The notes under the pieces: generated by a model
The model's input: only the letters and a program-made list of their open reading frames with translations
Told to the model about the DNA's origin: nothing
The model's database searches: none
Position numbers and translations under genes: made by a program
Assembly (NCBI RefSeq): GCF_000426665.1
Contig: NZ_AUFU01000001.1
Location: forward strand, 372,001-436,000
From: Centipeda artemidis DSM 19719
GTDB taxonomy: Bacteria > Bacillota > Negativicutes > Selenomonadales > Selenomonadaceae
Length of the DNA stretch: 64,000 nucleotides
Direction: 5' to 3'
Shown: positions 36,284 to 46,700 of the stretch, in pieces
How positions within the stretch are numbered: position 1 is the first letter of the stretch
Layout of the letters: every line of letters begins with the position of its first letter

Positions 36284-37918
36284 TCAATAAAATTTATAGA
36301 GTTGGAACCAGAACCGTCCGCCGATGTCGCGCTCAGAGAGTGCACGCGCGCCGCCGATGCGCCGCGCGTAGTGCAGGTGCGCCACCCAGTTCGCCTCATT
36401 GCTCCAGTTCACGCCGATGCCCGCCCCATATAAACTCCGTCCGTTCGGCTGTCCCGCGGGCGCACCGTTATGATAACTGTCCACATGCCCGCCGTCAGCG
36501 AAAGCGATGAGCTGCCAGATATTTTTATCCCCCTCGCCCGTAGGCAGGTTCCAACGCAGCTCGGACGTCCACATCCAACCGTCGTCGCCCGACGCTTCGC
36601 CGAGCGGATAGGCACGCACGCCGTAGGGACCGCCAAGTGACATTTTCTCCGATGCGTCGAGGTTCTTCTCCGCCCATTGGCGGCTGTAGCTGAGGTAGAG
36701 CGCAAGCCGATCGCGCACGTTCTGCAGGCGCGTAAGCGAGAGATTGTACTTGCCGAAATGCCCGCCCGTCCGCGCAGTCATGCGGTCGGCGAGGCGCTGC
36801 ATCTCATCGTCAAATCGAATATCGCCGTGCGTGTAGTTCAGAGCGAAGGTACTGCGCCCGCCCGTCCAAAAGCTGTCGATGCTGTCGCCGTTGATGCCGA
36901 AGACCCAGTTGCTTGCCTTTTTCGGGTTCTTGTAGAACATGCTCGACGCACTCTCGTCCAGATCCTTCCAATCGTGCCGCACCGTTCCGTAGAGGTTGAA
37001 GTTGCGGCTGCGGCGGAAGTTGTGCTGCCACCAAACGCTGAGCGTTTCGGCAGAACCGATATATCCAAGTGCCGCGAATGCGCCGCCAAGCGTATAATGC
37101 GAGCGCGCGTAGCTGATGCCGAGCTTCTCCCCCTGCTTTGCAACAGGAGTCACATAGGAGACCGAGCCCGACCACATGTCGCCGTTGCTCCGGACGCCGC
37201 CGATGGAGAAGAGGTCGCCCTGCCGGAACGGGCTCGCGTAGTTGAAGAATGCGCTGTACTGGTAACGTCCCGTATAGCGATACCCGCCGTTGTCGATGCC
37301 GACGTACCCCCACATGCGGTTGCCCTTGGGCTTCACATTTACGACAAGATCGGTCGTGCCCTGCCTGCTCCCCGCCTTCAGCTGTGTGCGCGCCTCAACG
37401 CGCGAGAGGTCACTCGTCAGCCACACGCCGCGGTTCAGCGGTTCTTTTTTCACCGCATCGCCGGTCGTGACGCCAATCTCGCGGCGAATTGCGTGATCTG
37501 TTAGGTAAGAAGTATTATTAATGATAATGGTATCGTAGTGCCCCGGAACGATGCGCATCTCGACAACGCCGCGTTCAAAGCGCTGCGGCGGCACATAGGC
37601 GAACGCGACAAAGTGTCCCTGCAAGCGCAGATATTTCGTCACTTCCTGCGCCGCGCTGTCAAGCTCTTCCGGCGTCATACAGCGATGTCGATGCATGACG
37701 AGGATTTTTTGCAGTTCCTCCTCCGGTACAGGATTCTCGCCGATAAATGTATAGCGGCTCACCCAAATGCCGGACTTCTGCGGGCTTGCCGTCTCCGCGA
37801 ACGGCTCCTCCGCCGCCGCGGCGACTGTTCCCCACAATGCGGACAGACCGCATCCTGCGGCGAGCGCCGCACACAAGTATTTCCGTATCTTCTTTCCGCC
37901 GCTCCCCATGTAACACAT
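36284..37918 (-). CDS. two-partner secretion outer-membrane transporter (TpsB, ShlB/FhaC family)
   Basis: This 544-residue outer-membrane protein exports the TpsA next to it. It has a signal peptide cleaved after about residue 36 (VAAAA before EEP) and POTRA domains over about 48-215 (first POTRA containing YTFIGENPVPEEEL). A beta-barrel follows, with the LGGPYGVRAYPLGEASGDDG loop that matches the conserved VRGY/F motif, here VRAY. The protein ends in an aromatic residue (LYKFY), as outer-membrane barrels do. The ATG follows GGGAGG by 9 nt. It lies 77 nt upstream of tpsA in the same operon. Its presence shows that the cell has an outer membrane. Confidence 0.93.
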   Translation of the reverse strand: MCYMGSGGKKIRKYLCAALAAGCGLSALWGTVAAAAEEPFAETASPQKSGIWVSRYTFIGENPVPEEELQKILVMHRHRCMTPEELDSAAQEVTKYLRLQGHFVAFAYVPPQRFERGVVEMRIVPGHYDTIIINNTSYLTDHAIRREIGVTTGDAVKKEPLNRGVWLTSDLSRVEARTQLKAGSRQGTTDLVVNVKPKGNRMWGYVGIDNGGYRYTGRYQYSAFFNYASPFRQGDLFSIGGVRSNGDMWSGSVSYVTPVAKQGEKLGISYARSHYTLGGAFAALGYIGSAETLSVWWQHNFRRSRNFNLYGTVRHDWKDLDESASSMFYKNPKKASNWVFGINGDSIDSFWTGGRSTFALNYTHGDIRFDDEMQRLADRMTARTGGHFGKYNLSLTRLQNVRDRLALYLSYSRQWAEKNLDASEKMSLGGPYGVRAYPLGEASGDDGWMWTSELRWNLPTGEGDKNIWQLIAFADGGHVDSYHNGAPAGQPNGRSLYGAGIGVNWSNEANWVAHLHYARRIGGARALSERDIGGRFWFQLYKFY

Positions 37919-37940
37919 CGGCGTATTCCTCCCTGTTTGG

Positions 37941-37960
37941 ATAAGTCCCCCCGGACTTAT
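37941..37960 (-). promoter_or_regulatory. small hairpin in the tpsB leader
   Basis: ATAAGTCC (37941-37948) and GGACTTAT (37953-37960) form a perfect 8-bp stem with a CCCC loop, just upstream of the tpsB ribosome site. Confidence 0.45.
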
Positions 37961-38182
37961 TTCCCATAAATCATTATCGAAAAAATACCGTTTATCTTCA
38001 CTGTATCCCTCAATGATAAGATCAACGGCGTTTTGTTACTTGTATTTAATAACATTTTTCTTTTATTTTCATGAGAATATCATCTCATACGAAGAATTAT
38101 GCAGTCATTTTTATGTGCGGCTTTACAGACAACTGCAGTCGTAGTATATTGGATCCGGGAATCGGAACGGGGGAAGGCATAC

Positions 38183-39346
38183 ATGAATACACAACCGCGT
38201 GAACCATTATGGACGAAGGAATTTCTCGGGATCAGTCTGAGCAATTTCCTCCTCTACATCGCGCAGTATGCGATGATCGCGGCGCTGCCCATCGTCATTA
38301 TGACTGAATACGGCCGCGGCGAGGTGGAGGCGGGGCTTGCGATGACATTTTTCCAAATCGGTACGATCAGCGCGCGGCCGTTCGCGGGACTCGTCATCGA
38401 CGCGGTGAACAAGCGAAAACTCATGCACACCGTACTCCTCGCGTTCTTCTTCGTAATGGCGGCGTTTGTCTTTGCCGCATCGCTGTCGGCGATCTACGGC
38501 CTGCGGCTGCTGCACGGCGTGATCTTCGCTGTGTCAACGACAACGGCGGCGACGCTCGCGGCAATGATGCTCCCGGCGGTGCGCAAGGGCGAGGGCATCG
38601 GTTATTTCGCCCTCTCGACGAATCTCGCCATGGTTGTGGGGCCGCTCGTAGGTCTGCTGCTGCTCGCGTATTTTTCCGATGCGACGCTCTTTGCCCTGCT
38701 CGCAGCGCTCGCCGCCTGTGCGATCGCGGCGAGTTCATTCCGTCTGCCGGATGAAATCATCCTGCCGCAGGGGCAAACGCGGAAGCTCTCTGTCGAAACA
38801 TTCATCGAACGAAAAGCCCTTGCACCCGCCGCCGTCGCGGGCATTACGTTCTTCGCCTACGGAAGCGTGCTCACCTTCATCCCGCTCTATGCGCGCTCGC
38901 TCGGGCTCGCGGAGGAGACAAGTCTCTTTTACGCGTGCTATGCGGGCGCGATCGTCGTGACGCGCCCCTTCGTGGGGCGCATCTTTGACCGCAAGGGTGC
39001 GGACTATGTGGTCTATCCGGGGCTGCTGCTCTTTGCGATCGGTCTCTTCTGTCTCGGACATGCATCGGACATACTGTCTCTGCTCGGGGCGGCAGTGCTC
39101 CTCGGCATGGGGTTCGGCGCGGCGACGCCCGCATTCCAGACGCTCGCGGTGCGCAGCGCGCCGCCCGCACGCGCAGGCGTTGCAACGGCGACCTATTTTT
39201 GGTCACTCGACATCAGCGTCGGACTCGCCGCGGCAGGGCTCGGCATTGTCGCCGTCACCTGCGGTTTTCCCTCCACCTACGGCGTCGTCGATGTCGCCGT
39301 CGTCGCGTGTGCGGCTCTGTGCTATGCATGGTGGCGGCGCGGCTGA
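38183..39346 (+). CDS. MFS transporter
   Basis: This 387-residue integral membrane protein has about twelve helices. The N-terminus WTKEFLGISLSNFLLYIAQYAMIAALP, the VIDAVNKRKL loop after helix 2 and the GRIFDRKGADYVVYPG loop in the second half fit the drug/solute H+ antiporter type of MFS. No substrate can be assigned. I use ATG 38183, preceded by GGGGGAAGG; 28 further codons are open upstream but lack a ribosome site. It is monocistronic, divergent from the tps operon. Confidence 0.85.
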   Translation: MNTQPREPLWTKEFLGISLSNFLLYIAQYAMIAALPIVIMTEYGRGEVEAGLAMTFFQIGTISARPFAGLVIDAVNKRKLMHTVLLAFFFVMAAFVFAASLSAIYGLRLLHGVIFAVSTTTAATLAAMMLPAVRKGEGIGYFALSTNLAMVVGPLVGLLLLAYFSDATLFALLAALAACAIAASSFRLPDEIILPQGQTRKLSVETFIERKALAPAAVAGITFFAYGSVLTFIPLYARSLGLAEETSLFYACYAGAIVVTRPFVGRIFDRKGADYVVYPGLLLFAIGLFCLGHASDILSLLGAAVLLGMGFGAATPAFQTLAVRSAPPARAGVATATYFWSLDISVGLAAAGLGIVAVTCGFPSTYGVVDVAVVACAALCYAWWRRG

Positions 39347-39350
39347 TTGA

Positions 39351-39402
39351 AAAAAAGGCTGCTGCACGCGTGCTAAAATGCATTCATGCAGCAACCTTTT
39401 TA
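39351..39402. terminator. bidirectional intrinsic terminator
   Basis: An A-run and GGCTGCTGCA (39357-39366) pair with TGCAGCAACC (39387-39396) and a T-run. It separates the convergent MFS and pepT genes. Confidence 0.85.
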
Positions 39403-39431
39403 CAATATCAGAAGTTCTTTCGCTTCGCCGA

Positions 39432-40697
39432 CTATTGCGCCTTTTCACACGCCAGTGCAATCAGCTCCATCGTCACCTCATACGATTTGCGCAGCGAGGG
39501 GATCGGGAGGAACTCGCAGTTCGAGTGGAAATTCAGCGCGCCTGTGAAATAATTCGGCGTCAGAATGCCCTTTGTCGATATGAAGGAGCCGTCCGTGCCG
39601 CCGCGCATGGCGATGGTCTTAGGTATGATGCCGAGCCGCTTCATCGCTTCGTAAAGGTTGTCGATGGCGCTGCGGTTCGCGTCCGTTACGGCGTCCGCGA
39701 TATTGCCGTAAGTATCCTCCATCGTGTACGTCACACGCGCGCGCGGCTCACTCTTTTGCAGCTTTTCGATATTTTCGAGGATGAGCCGCTTGCGTCCTTC
39801 GTAGCGCGCCTTATCGTGGTCGCGGATGTTCAGTTCGACGACCGCCGTGCTCGGATTGGAGCGGATGGTCTGACACCAGATATATCCCTCCGTGCCCTCG
39901 GTACATTCGGGCGTTTCTTTCCGGTCGAAGAGATTGACGAAATCGACGGCGAGCAGGGTCGGATTGACGAGGACGCCCTTCGCGCTCATCGGGTGCGCGG
40001 TCACACCTTGGATGGTCACGGCCGCACTGCCGGCGTTGAACGTCTCGTAAACGACCTCGCCGAGGGCGCAGCAGTCGATCGTATAGGCGTAGGCGACGGG
40101 GAACTTCGCAAAGTCCATATTCTTCGAGCCCCAGAGGCCGCATTCCTCGTCGGGGACGAAGGAGACGTAGATGTCGCCGTGCGGGATGGACGCATCGCCC
40201 GCAAGCGTTGCGAGCGCGGTCATGACGTTCGCGACGGCCGCCTTGTTGTCGGCGCCGAGGACGCTCGTGCCGTCGGTGACGATGAGCTCCTGCCCAACGT
40301 ACGGCGCGAGCTCCGGATGCTCCGCCGCGCGCATGACGATGTTTTCTTTCTCGTTCAGTACAATATCGCCGCCCTCGTAGCGCACGCGGCGCGGCTTTAC
40401 GACGGGGCTGAGCGAGACGTCGACCGTATCCATATGCGCGCAGAACCCGACGGCGGGAACGTGCGGCGCGCCTGTGGGCAGATTCGCGGGGAGATATCCC
40501 GTGAGGACGCATTTATCGCTCAGCGAGACATCCGCCATGCCGAGCGCATTCAGTTCCTCTTGGAGGAGATGTGCCATATCCCATTGGCTCTCGGTGCTCG
40601 GCACCTTTACGCCGCCGTTGGCCTCGCTCTGCGACGGCACCTTGACGTAGCGGAGAAAGCGTTTGACGAGTTCTTCTTCTGTTTCATGGTCGGTCAT
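39432..40697 (-). CDS. pepT: peptidase T (tripeptide aminopeptidase)
   Basis: This 421-residue cytoplasmic M20B metallopeptidase removes the N-terminal residue from tripeptides. The two-zinc ligands and catalytic residues are in GFCAHMDTVD, SVLGADNKAAVA, VPDEECG, YTIDCC and the C-terminal MRGGTDGS and ALNFHSNCEFLPI. Length is typical. It lies 22 nt after the abgT-like gene, so the two form one operon coupling uptake with intracellular peptide cleavage. Confidence 0.95.
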   Translation of the reverse strand: MTDHETEEELVKRFLRYVKVPSQSEANGGVKVPSTESQWDMAHLLQEELNALGMADVSLSDKCVLTGYLPANLPTGAPHVPAVGFCAHMDTVDVSLSPVVKPRRVRYEGGDIVLNEKENIVMRAAEHPELAPYVGQELIVTDGTSVLGADNKAAVANVMTALATLAGDASIPHGDIYVSFVPDEECGLWGSKNMDFAKFPVAYAYTIDCCALGEVVYETFNAGSAAVTIQGVTAHPMSAKGVLVNPTLLAVDFVNLFDRKETPECTEGTEGYIWCQTIRSNPSTAVVELNIRDHDKARYEGRKRLILENIEKLQKSEPRARVTYTMEDTYGNIADAVTDANRSAIDNLYEAMKRLGIIPKTIAMRGGTDGSFISTKGILTPNYFTGALNFHSNCEFLPIPSLRKSYEVTMELIALACEKAQ

Positions 40698-40719
40698 CGG
40701 AATCTCCTTTCAATCTGCG

Positions 40720-42285
40720 TTAAAACATGACGCGCGGATAGACATAGTCGGCTTGGAACCCGAGCGGGATGTTCAGCCACCAGAAGAGGTAGAGCATAAT
40801 CGTCAGCGTGACGAGGAGGGTCGCCGTGTACGGCAGCATGAGCGAGCTGAGCGTGCCGACGCCCGTCGCCTTATAGTATTTCTGACAGTAGACGATGATG
40901 AGCGGGTAGAACGCGAACATCGGCGTGCAGACGTTGACGGCGGAGTCGCTGACGCGGAACGCCGCCTGCGTCAGTTCCGGCGCGATGCCGACGGCCATGA
41001 GCATCGGCACGAAGATAGGCGCGAGAATGGCCCACTTCGCCGACGCCGAGGTGATGATGAGGTTCAGCATACCGACGAAGAGGATGATGCCGAAGATTGT
41101 GACCTGCGGCGGCAGTGCGAGCGACTTCAGGAACTCCGCGCCCGCGATGGCAATCAGCGCGCCGATGCCGGACGCGCCGAACACATACATGAACTGTGCG
41201 GCGAAGAAGTAGAACACGATGAGCTGAATGAGCGTCTTCGTAATCTCCTCCATCGAATGCGTGAAATCCTTGGAACTGCGGAAATTGCCGCTGATGATGC
41301 CGTAGACGACGCCGACCGCCGCCGCGAGCAGGAAGATGATGGCGACGATGGACTGCATGACGGGCGCCTTAAAGCTCGCGATATTGCCCGCCGGGTCGCG
41401 CAGGATGGAATCCTCGGGCAGGAGGGCGAGGACGAGCCCGACGAGGAGCAGCACGAGGAACACGCTCGCGATATAGAACGCGCGGTTCTCGCGCGGCGTG
41501 ACGGAGAGGTCCTGCGCGGGGACGTCGATGTCCGCGTCCACGGGGCAGGCCTTGCGGCACCACGGTTCGACGACTTTTTCCGTGACCCACCAGCAGCCCG
41601 CGATGACGATGAACGTCGAGCCGAGCGCGTAGAAGTAGTTGCAGAGAACGTTGACCTCATAGGTCGGGTCGATGATCTGCGCCGCCATCTGCGTGAACCC
41701 TTGAATGACGGGGTCAATCGCCGACGGCGTGTAGTTGGCGGCGAAGGCGCCCGCGATGCCCGCGAAGGAGGCGCCGATGCCCGCGAGCGGATGCTTGCCC
41801 GAAGCATAGAACATGTACGCGGCGATGGGGATGATAATCATATAGCCCGAGTCCGGCGCGAGGTGGCTCGCCATGCCGACGAGGATGACGATGGGCGTGA
41901 TGAGGCGTTTCGGCGTGACGGCGAGGATTTTCTTGAGCCCCGTATTGATGTAGCCGGAGCCGTCCGCGATGCCGATGCCAAGCGTCGCCACGATGACCAT
42001 GCCGAGCGGCGGGAATCCCGTGTAGTTCGTCACCATCTTCGTGAGCAACGTGACGAGCGCGGCGGGGTCCAGCATATTATTGACCGCAATCGGTTCGTGC
42101 GTCGAGGGATGGATGTAGTCGAAATGCATCTGCGATAGGATTGCGGATAAAATGCAGGTGATGACGAAGGCGCAGATGAACAACATTGTGATGTCGGGGA
42201 TGCGGTTGCCCATGCGCTCGATCCATCCAAGGATGCCGCCGACCTCTTGTTTTGGCGGCGGGGATTTCGGCAGTTCTTTTGTCAT
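40720..42285 (-). CDS. abgT: AbgT-family transporter
   Basis: This 521-residue inner-membrane protein belongs to the AbgT family, whose founding member takes up p-aminobenzoyl-glutamate; other members export sulphonamides. Family marks are the N-terminal GWIERMGNRIPD, DGSGYINTGLKK and SAIDPVIQG segments and the re-entrant SASAKWAILAPIFVPM in the second half. Pairing with pepT suggests a small-peptide or aminoacyl substrate. The ATG follows AGGAGG. Its promoter must lie in the AT-rich 42286-42430 stretch. Confidence 0.92.
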   Translation of the reverse strand: MTKELPKSPPPKQEVGGILGWIERMGNRIPDITMLFICAFVITCILSAILSQMHFDYIHPSTHEPIAVNNMLDPAALVTLLTKMVTNYTGFPPLGMVIVATLGIGIADGSGYINTGLKKILAVTPKRLITPIVILVGMASHLAPDSGYMIIIPIAAYMFYASGKHPLAGIGASFAGIAGAFAANYTPSAIDPVIQGFTQMAAQIIDPTYEVNVLCNYFYALGSTFIVIAGCWWVTEKVVEPWCRKACPVDADIDVPAQDLSVTPRENRAFYIASVFLVLLLVGLVLALLPEDSILRDPAGNIASFKAPVMQSIVAIIFLLAAAVGVVYGIISGNFRSSKDFTHSMEEITKTLIQLIVFYFFAAQFMYVFGASGIGALIAIAGAEFLKSLALPPQVTIFGIILFVGMLNLIITSASAKWAILAPIFVPMLMAVGIAPELTQAAFRVSDSAVNVCTPMFAFYPLIIVYCQKYYKATGVGTLSSLMLPYTATLLVTLTIMLYLFWWLNIPLGFQADYVYPRVMF

Positions 42286-42573
42286 AACGATTCCTCCTGA
42301 CTGCGGACTTCATCTTATTGTGTAAGACAACAAAGAAGTCGTATGGTTACAATGAATGCACAATAATTTTATTATTTCGATATATTTTGCAAAAAACCTT
42401 TTATTGTATATGTATTTTATATGCCGGAATATATAACCGCGCAGCACAGAGCTCCCATACGAGGTGTACCGATAATGAGGTGCGACAGCTCTGCAGCTCT
42501 GTGCAGACATCATCCGATAAAAAAGCTGCTGCACGGCGTTTCATATGCGCGTGCAGCAGCCCTTTTCGAATGC
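42286..42573. other. 288-bp AT-rich intergenic region with a structured segment
   Basis: No protein-coding gene is supported here. Inverted repeats GCACAGAGCT (42444-42453) and AGCTCTGTGC (42495-42504) form a perfect 10-bp stem shortly before the terminator at 42517. A short plus-strand transcript ending at that terminator is possible; TTGCAA near 42388 is a candidate -35 without a good -10. Confidence 0.35.
42517..42567. terminator. intrinsic terminator of the M48 protease gene
   Basis: GCTGCTGCAC (42525-42534) pairs perfectly with GTGCAGCAGC (42551-42560). A T-run of six follows on the minus strand and four T on the plus strand. Confidence 0.85.
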
Positions 42574-44382
42574 TCAGGATTTTATTTTGCTTTCCTTTTT
42601 ATTTTTCTCCCGCAGCGCCTTTTCCCGTTCTTCGCGCGCTTGTTTCTGCTCCTTTATGCGTTTATCGTATGCTTTCTTGTCAATGTCCTTCAAGTATGTG
42701 TCCGGAATACGCGCAACGGCACGCGGCTCGACCTCGTAGAGTTTCTTGAAATACGTCTGTGCCTGCGCGGTATCCTCCATCTCGTCATAAAGTTCCCCCG
42801 CTATGAGGTAGGCATACGGGCTCTTCGCGTCCACTTCCATTGCCTTCATGCAGTCGGCGAGCGCGCCCTCGCGGTCGCCGAGCGTGCGGCGCACATCCGC
42901 GCGGTTCACCCATGTGAGGACGTTCTTCCCGCCCTCGGCGACGCCCCGATCGGCATCTTGGAGCGCAGCGGCAGCATCGCCGCGCGCGGCATAGGCGCGA
43001 GCGCGGATCACATAGCTGAGCGCACGGTCGTTGTCGTTGGGGGAAGCAAAAATGCGATCCATGAGGACAAGAGCACGTTCCGTATCGCCGTAGTCGCTGT
43101 ACGCGTCGCTGTTCTCGCGCATCTTCGTAATCGCCTTGGCATCCGCCGCCTCCACCGCCGCGCGTTCCTTCGCCCGGGCATCTGCACGCGACTGTTCCTC
43201 GGCACGCAGCTTCTCCCGTGCACCGCTCGCCGCCTCGCCCGCATACGCTGCCTGCACGAGGTCACGCAGCTGTCCGCCCGTATGCAACGTCTTCAAAAAA
43301 TAGTAAAGCAGCTCGTTCACACGCGCGTCGCCGCGCAGCGTCGCGCCGCCGTCCCGCGTGAGGGCGAGCCCCCAATCCTCCGCCGCATCGAAGTCATGAA
43401 AGGCACGCGCGAGCGCTCCTGCGGCAAGGTATGCGTTCTCGGGGCTGTTGTCGTAGTTCTCGTCCGTCCACGTTACGGTAAAGAGCGGCGTCCCGTCGAT
43501 GCAGACCGTTTTGCGGTCTTTGACCGTAACGTGCCCCGCACTGTAGTCGGTCATATACTGCGCGAGACGGTTTTCGCGCTTTTCCGTCGCGGGATGATCA
43601 GAGAAATCATCCTGCGGCAGATCTTTCTGCGTCGGATCTTGGTACTCCTGCAGCTCCTGCGTCTCGTAGGTGAGATAATAGCCCATACGTGCCATTGCCG
43701 CCGCGCCGCCGCCGGGATTGAACCCCGCGCTCGTCATGATGCGGAAGCCCCCCTCGTCCGCCTCGTACTCCGTAGGGAGCGTAACATTCTTGGCAATCGA
43801 ATAGTTGACAAGTGCATTCATCTTTCCCCAGTCCATGAGTCCCGTGTTCATGTTGAGGAACGCCATGCCGTAGTACTGTGCCGCCGCCTTTGCATAGTTA
43901 TGCGCGCTGTGCTGTCGGAGCCCGTGCGTCATCTCATGCCCGAGAACGGCGGCAAGCTCGTCCACGTTCCCGTTCAGCCCATGAACGAGTCCACGGTTGA
44001 TGGTCACGTAGTCGGTCGGATAGCACGCCGCATTAAAGACCGGACTGTCTGTCAGCGCCCATGTAAAGGGCAGGGAGTTCGCGCGCAGCACATAGTCGCC
44101 GTCCTTGACCAGCCGCTCCATGATGCTGTCCACGAGACGGATGTCATTCTCGTTCTTGGCACGCCCCTGCTCCTCGAGATCCTGCCGTTTGCTCGTCACT
44201 TGCGCCTGAACGTCGTTGCCCATCGCAAGCACGGCGGCGAGCGACGATTTATACGCACCGAACACGCCGAGCGCCTGCGCCGCGATTGCCCATGCGTCGA
44301 TTGCCTGCGCGCGCGGCATCGGGAGGAGTATCCCTGCCGCAAGGACGGCGGCTGCGAGCACCGCAGAGAGTTTCTTCCGCAT
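42574..44382 (-). CDS. secreted M48-family metalloprotease with TPR repeats
   Basis: This 602-residue protein has a signal peptide (RKKLSAVLAAAVLAAGILL ... RAQA, cleavage near residue 27). The zinc protease domain shows HEMTH at 149-153 and the third ligand in EYEADEGG near 207. From about residue 420 there are TPR-like helices (DRALSYVIRARAYAARGD, NVLTWVNRADVRRTLGDREG), and the end is a Lys/Glu-rich coil. This architecture matches BepA/YfgC-like periplasmic proteases that look after outer-membrane protein assembly. The start is ATG 44382, giving the shortest clean signal peptide; ATG 44394 is an alternative. Confidence 0.88.
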   Translation of the reverse strand: MRKKLSAVLAAAVLAAGILLPMPRAQAIDAWAIAAQALGVFGAYKSSLAAVLAMGNDVQAQVTSKRQDLEEQGRAKNENDIRLVDSIMERLVKDGDYVLRANSLPFTWALTDSPVFNAACYPTDYVTINRGLVHGLNGNVDELAAVLGHEMTHGLRQHSAHNYAKAAAQYYGMAFLNMNTGLMDWGKMNALVNYSIAKNVTLPTEYEADEGGFRIMTSAGFNPGGGAAAMARMGYYLTYETQELQEYQDPTQKDLPQDDFSDHPATEKRENRLAQYMTDYSAGHVTVKDRKTVCIDGTPLFTVTWTDENYDNSPENAYLAAGALARAFHDFDAAEDWGLALTRDGGATLRGDARVNELLYYFLKTLHTGGQLRDLVQAAYAGEAASGAREKLRAEEQSRADARAKERAAVEAADAKAITKMRENSDAYSDYGDTERALVLMDRIFASPNDNDRALSYVIRARAYAARGDAAAALQDADRGVAEGGKNVLTWVNRADVRRTLGDREGALADCMKAMEVDAKSPYAYLIAGELYDEMEDTAQAQTYFKKLYEVEPRAVARIPDTYLKDIDKKAYDKRIKEQKQAREEREKALREKNKKESKIKS

Positions 44383-44443
44383 ATTGCACCTCATTCCCCA
44401 TGTGATGATATGTGCAGAATAGCATCCTTTTCTTATTTTCTGC

Positions 44444-44472
44444 TGAAAAAGGTTTTCGACCTGTGATATAAT
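44444..44472 (+). promoter_or_regulatory. putative promoter of the nitroreductase gene
   Basis: A perfect TATAAT lies at 44467-44472; the -35 region (TGAAAA at 44444-44449, 17-nt spacer) is weak. Confidence 0.5.
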
Positions 44473-44503
44473 GGACATATCCGGTAAAGAAGGAGGTCAT
44501 ACC

Positions 44504-45016
44504 ATGGAATTTAACGAACTCATCAAGGAGCGGTTCTCCTGCCGCGCGCTCTCGGACAGAGCAATTCCCCGCGACGTGACGGAACGCATCTTCGAGGCGG
44601 CGCGGCTCGCGCCCACGGCAGTCAACAAGCAGCCGTTCAAAGTCTGGGCGGTAGAGAGCCCGGAGGCCTGTGCCAAACTCGCGGAGACGACGAAATTCAC
44701 CTTCGGCGCGGGGCTCTTCCTCGTTGTCGGCGGCAAGCCGGGCGAGGCATGGATACGGCAGTACGACGCACGCAATTTCGCCGACGTGGACGCCGCCATC
44801 GTCGCAACGCATATCATGCTCGCCATTCACAACGAGGGGCTCGGCTCGACATGGGTCGGTCATTTTGACGCGCCGAAACTCAAGGAGTTCTTCCCCGAGA
44901 TGGCGGACTATGACCTCATCGCGATCTTCCCCGTCGGCTATCCGGCGGAAAACGGCGTCCCCTCGCCGCGTCACGAGGTGCGTAAGGAGATGTCGGAGAT
45001 TGTAACAGTCCTATGA
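44504..45016 (+). CDS. nitroreductase-family FMN protein
   Basis: This 170-residue flavoprotein begins MEFNELIKERFSCRALSDRAI, with the FMN-phosphate-binding R-[FS]-x-CR motif, then RLAPTAVNKQPFKVWAV and the C-terminal GYPAENGVPSPRH. Family members reduce nitro groups, quinones or flavins with NAD(P)H; the substrate here is unknown. ATG 44504 lies 6 nt after AAGGAGGT. It is monocistronic, with a strong terminator. Confidence 0.9.
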   Translation: MEFNELIKERFSCRALSDRAIPRDVTERIFEAARLAPTAVNKQPFKVWAVESPEACAKLAETTKFTFGAGLFLVVGGKPGEAWIRQYDARNFADVDAAIVATHIMLAIHNEGLGSTWVGHFDAPKLKEFFPEMADYDLIAIFPVGYPAENGVPSPRHEVRKEMSEIVTVL

Positions 45017-45036
45017 AGATACGCGCACCCCACAAG

Positions 45037-45064
45037 AAAAACCACCGCCGCAGCGGTGGTTTTT
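45037..45064. terminator. bidirectional intrinsic terminator
   Basis: AAAAACCACCGC (45037-45048) pairs perfectly with GCGGTGGTTTTT (45053-45064). It ends the nitroreductase gene and the convergent eno. Confidence 0.92.
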
Positions 45065-45084
45065 CTATTGTCCTAAAGGGACTC

Positions 45085-46476
<1,392 letters not shown>

Positions 46477-46480
46477 TTAC

Positions 46481-46509
46481 ATTATACGATTCTTTCACAC
46501 AAAAAGCAA
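46481..46509 (-). promoter_or_regulatory. sigma-70 promoter of eno
   Basis: Minus strand TTGCTT (46504-46509), 17-nt spacer, TATAAT (46481-46486). Confidence 0.75.
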
Positions 46510-46541
46510 CGCAATCGGGTGTTATATTTTAGAGAGGATGT

Positions 46542-46577
46542 GCCGGTTCTTACATAGAATTGTTTCAATTCTCCGGC
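46542..46577. other. inverted repeat upstream of eno
   Basis: AGAATTG (46556-46562) and CAATTCT (46566-46572) around a 3-nt loop, enclosed by GCCGG (46542-46546) and CCGGC (46573-46577). It lies between the eno promoter and the small-RNA promoter; it could be an operator or an RNA hairpin. Confidence 0.4.
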
Positions 46578-46652
46578 TTTCTGCTGCCCCACTATTTTAA
46601 CGTAAGCCATTATTATATGAATCGATTTTTAATCGAATTATTTTGTTTTTGC

Positions 46653-46695
46653 GTGACTTTAGTCACAAAATTTTTCGAAATCAATATGGTATCAT
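46653..46695 (+). promoter_or_regulatory. putative small-RNA promoter with overlapping palindrome
   Basis: TATCAT (46690-46695) is the likely -10 box. The -35 region is weak, but immediately upstream lies the 14-bp palindrome GTGACTTTAGTCAC (46653-46666), suited to an activator or repressor dimer. Confidence 0.45.
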
Positions 46696-46700
46696 ACAAA

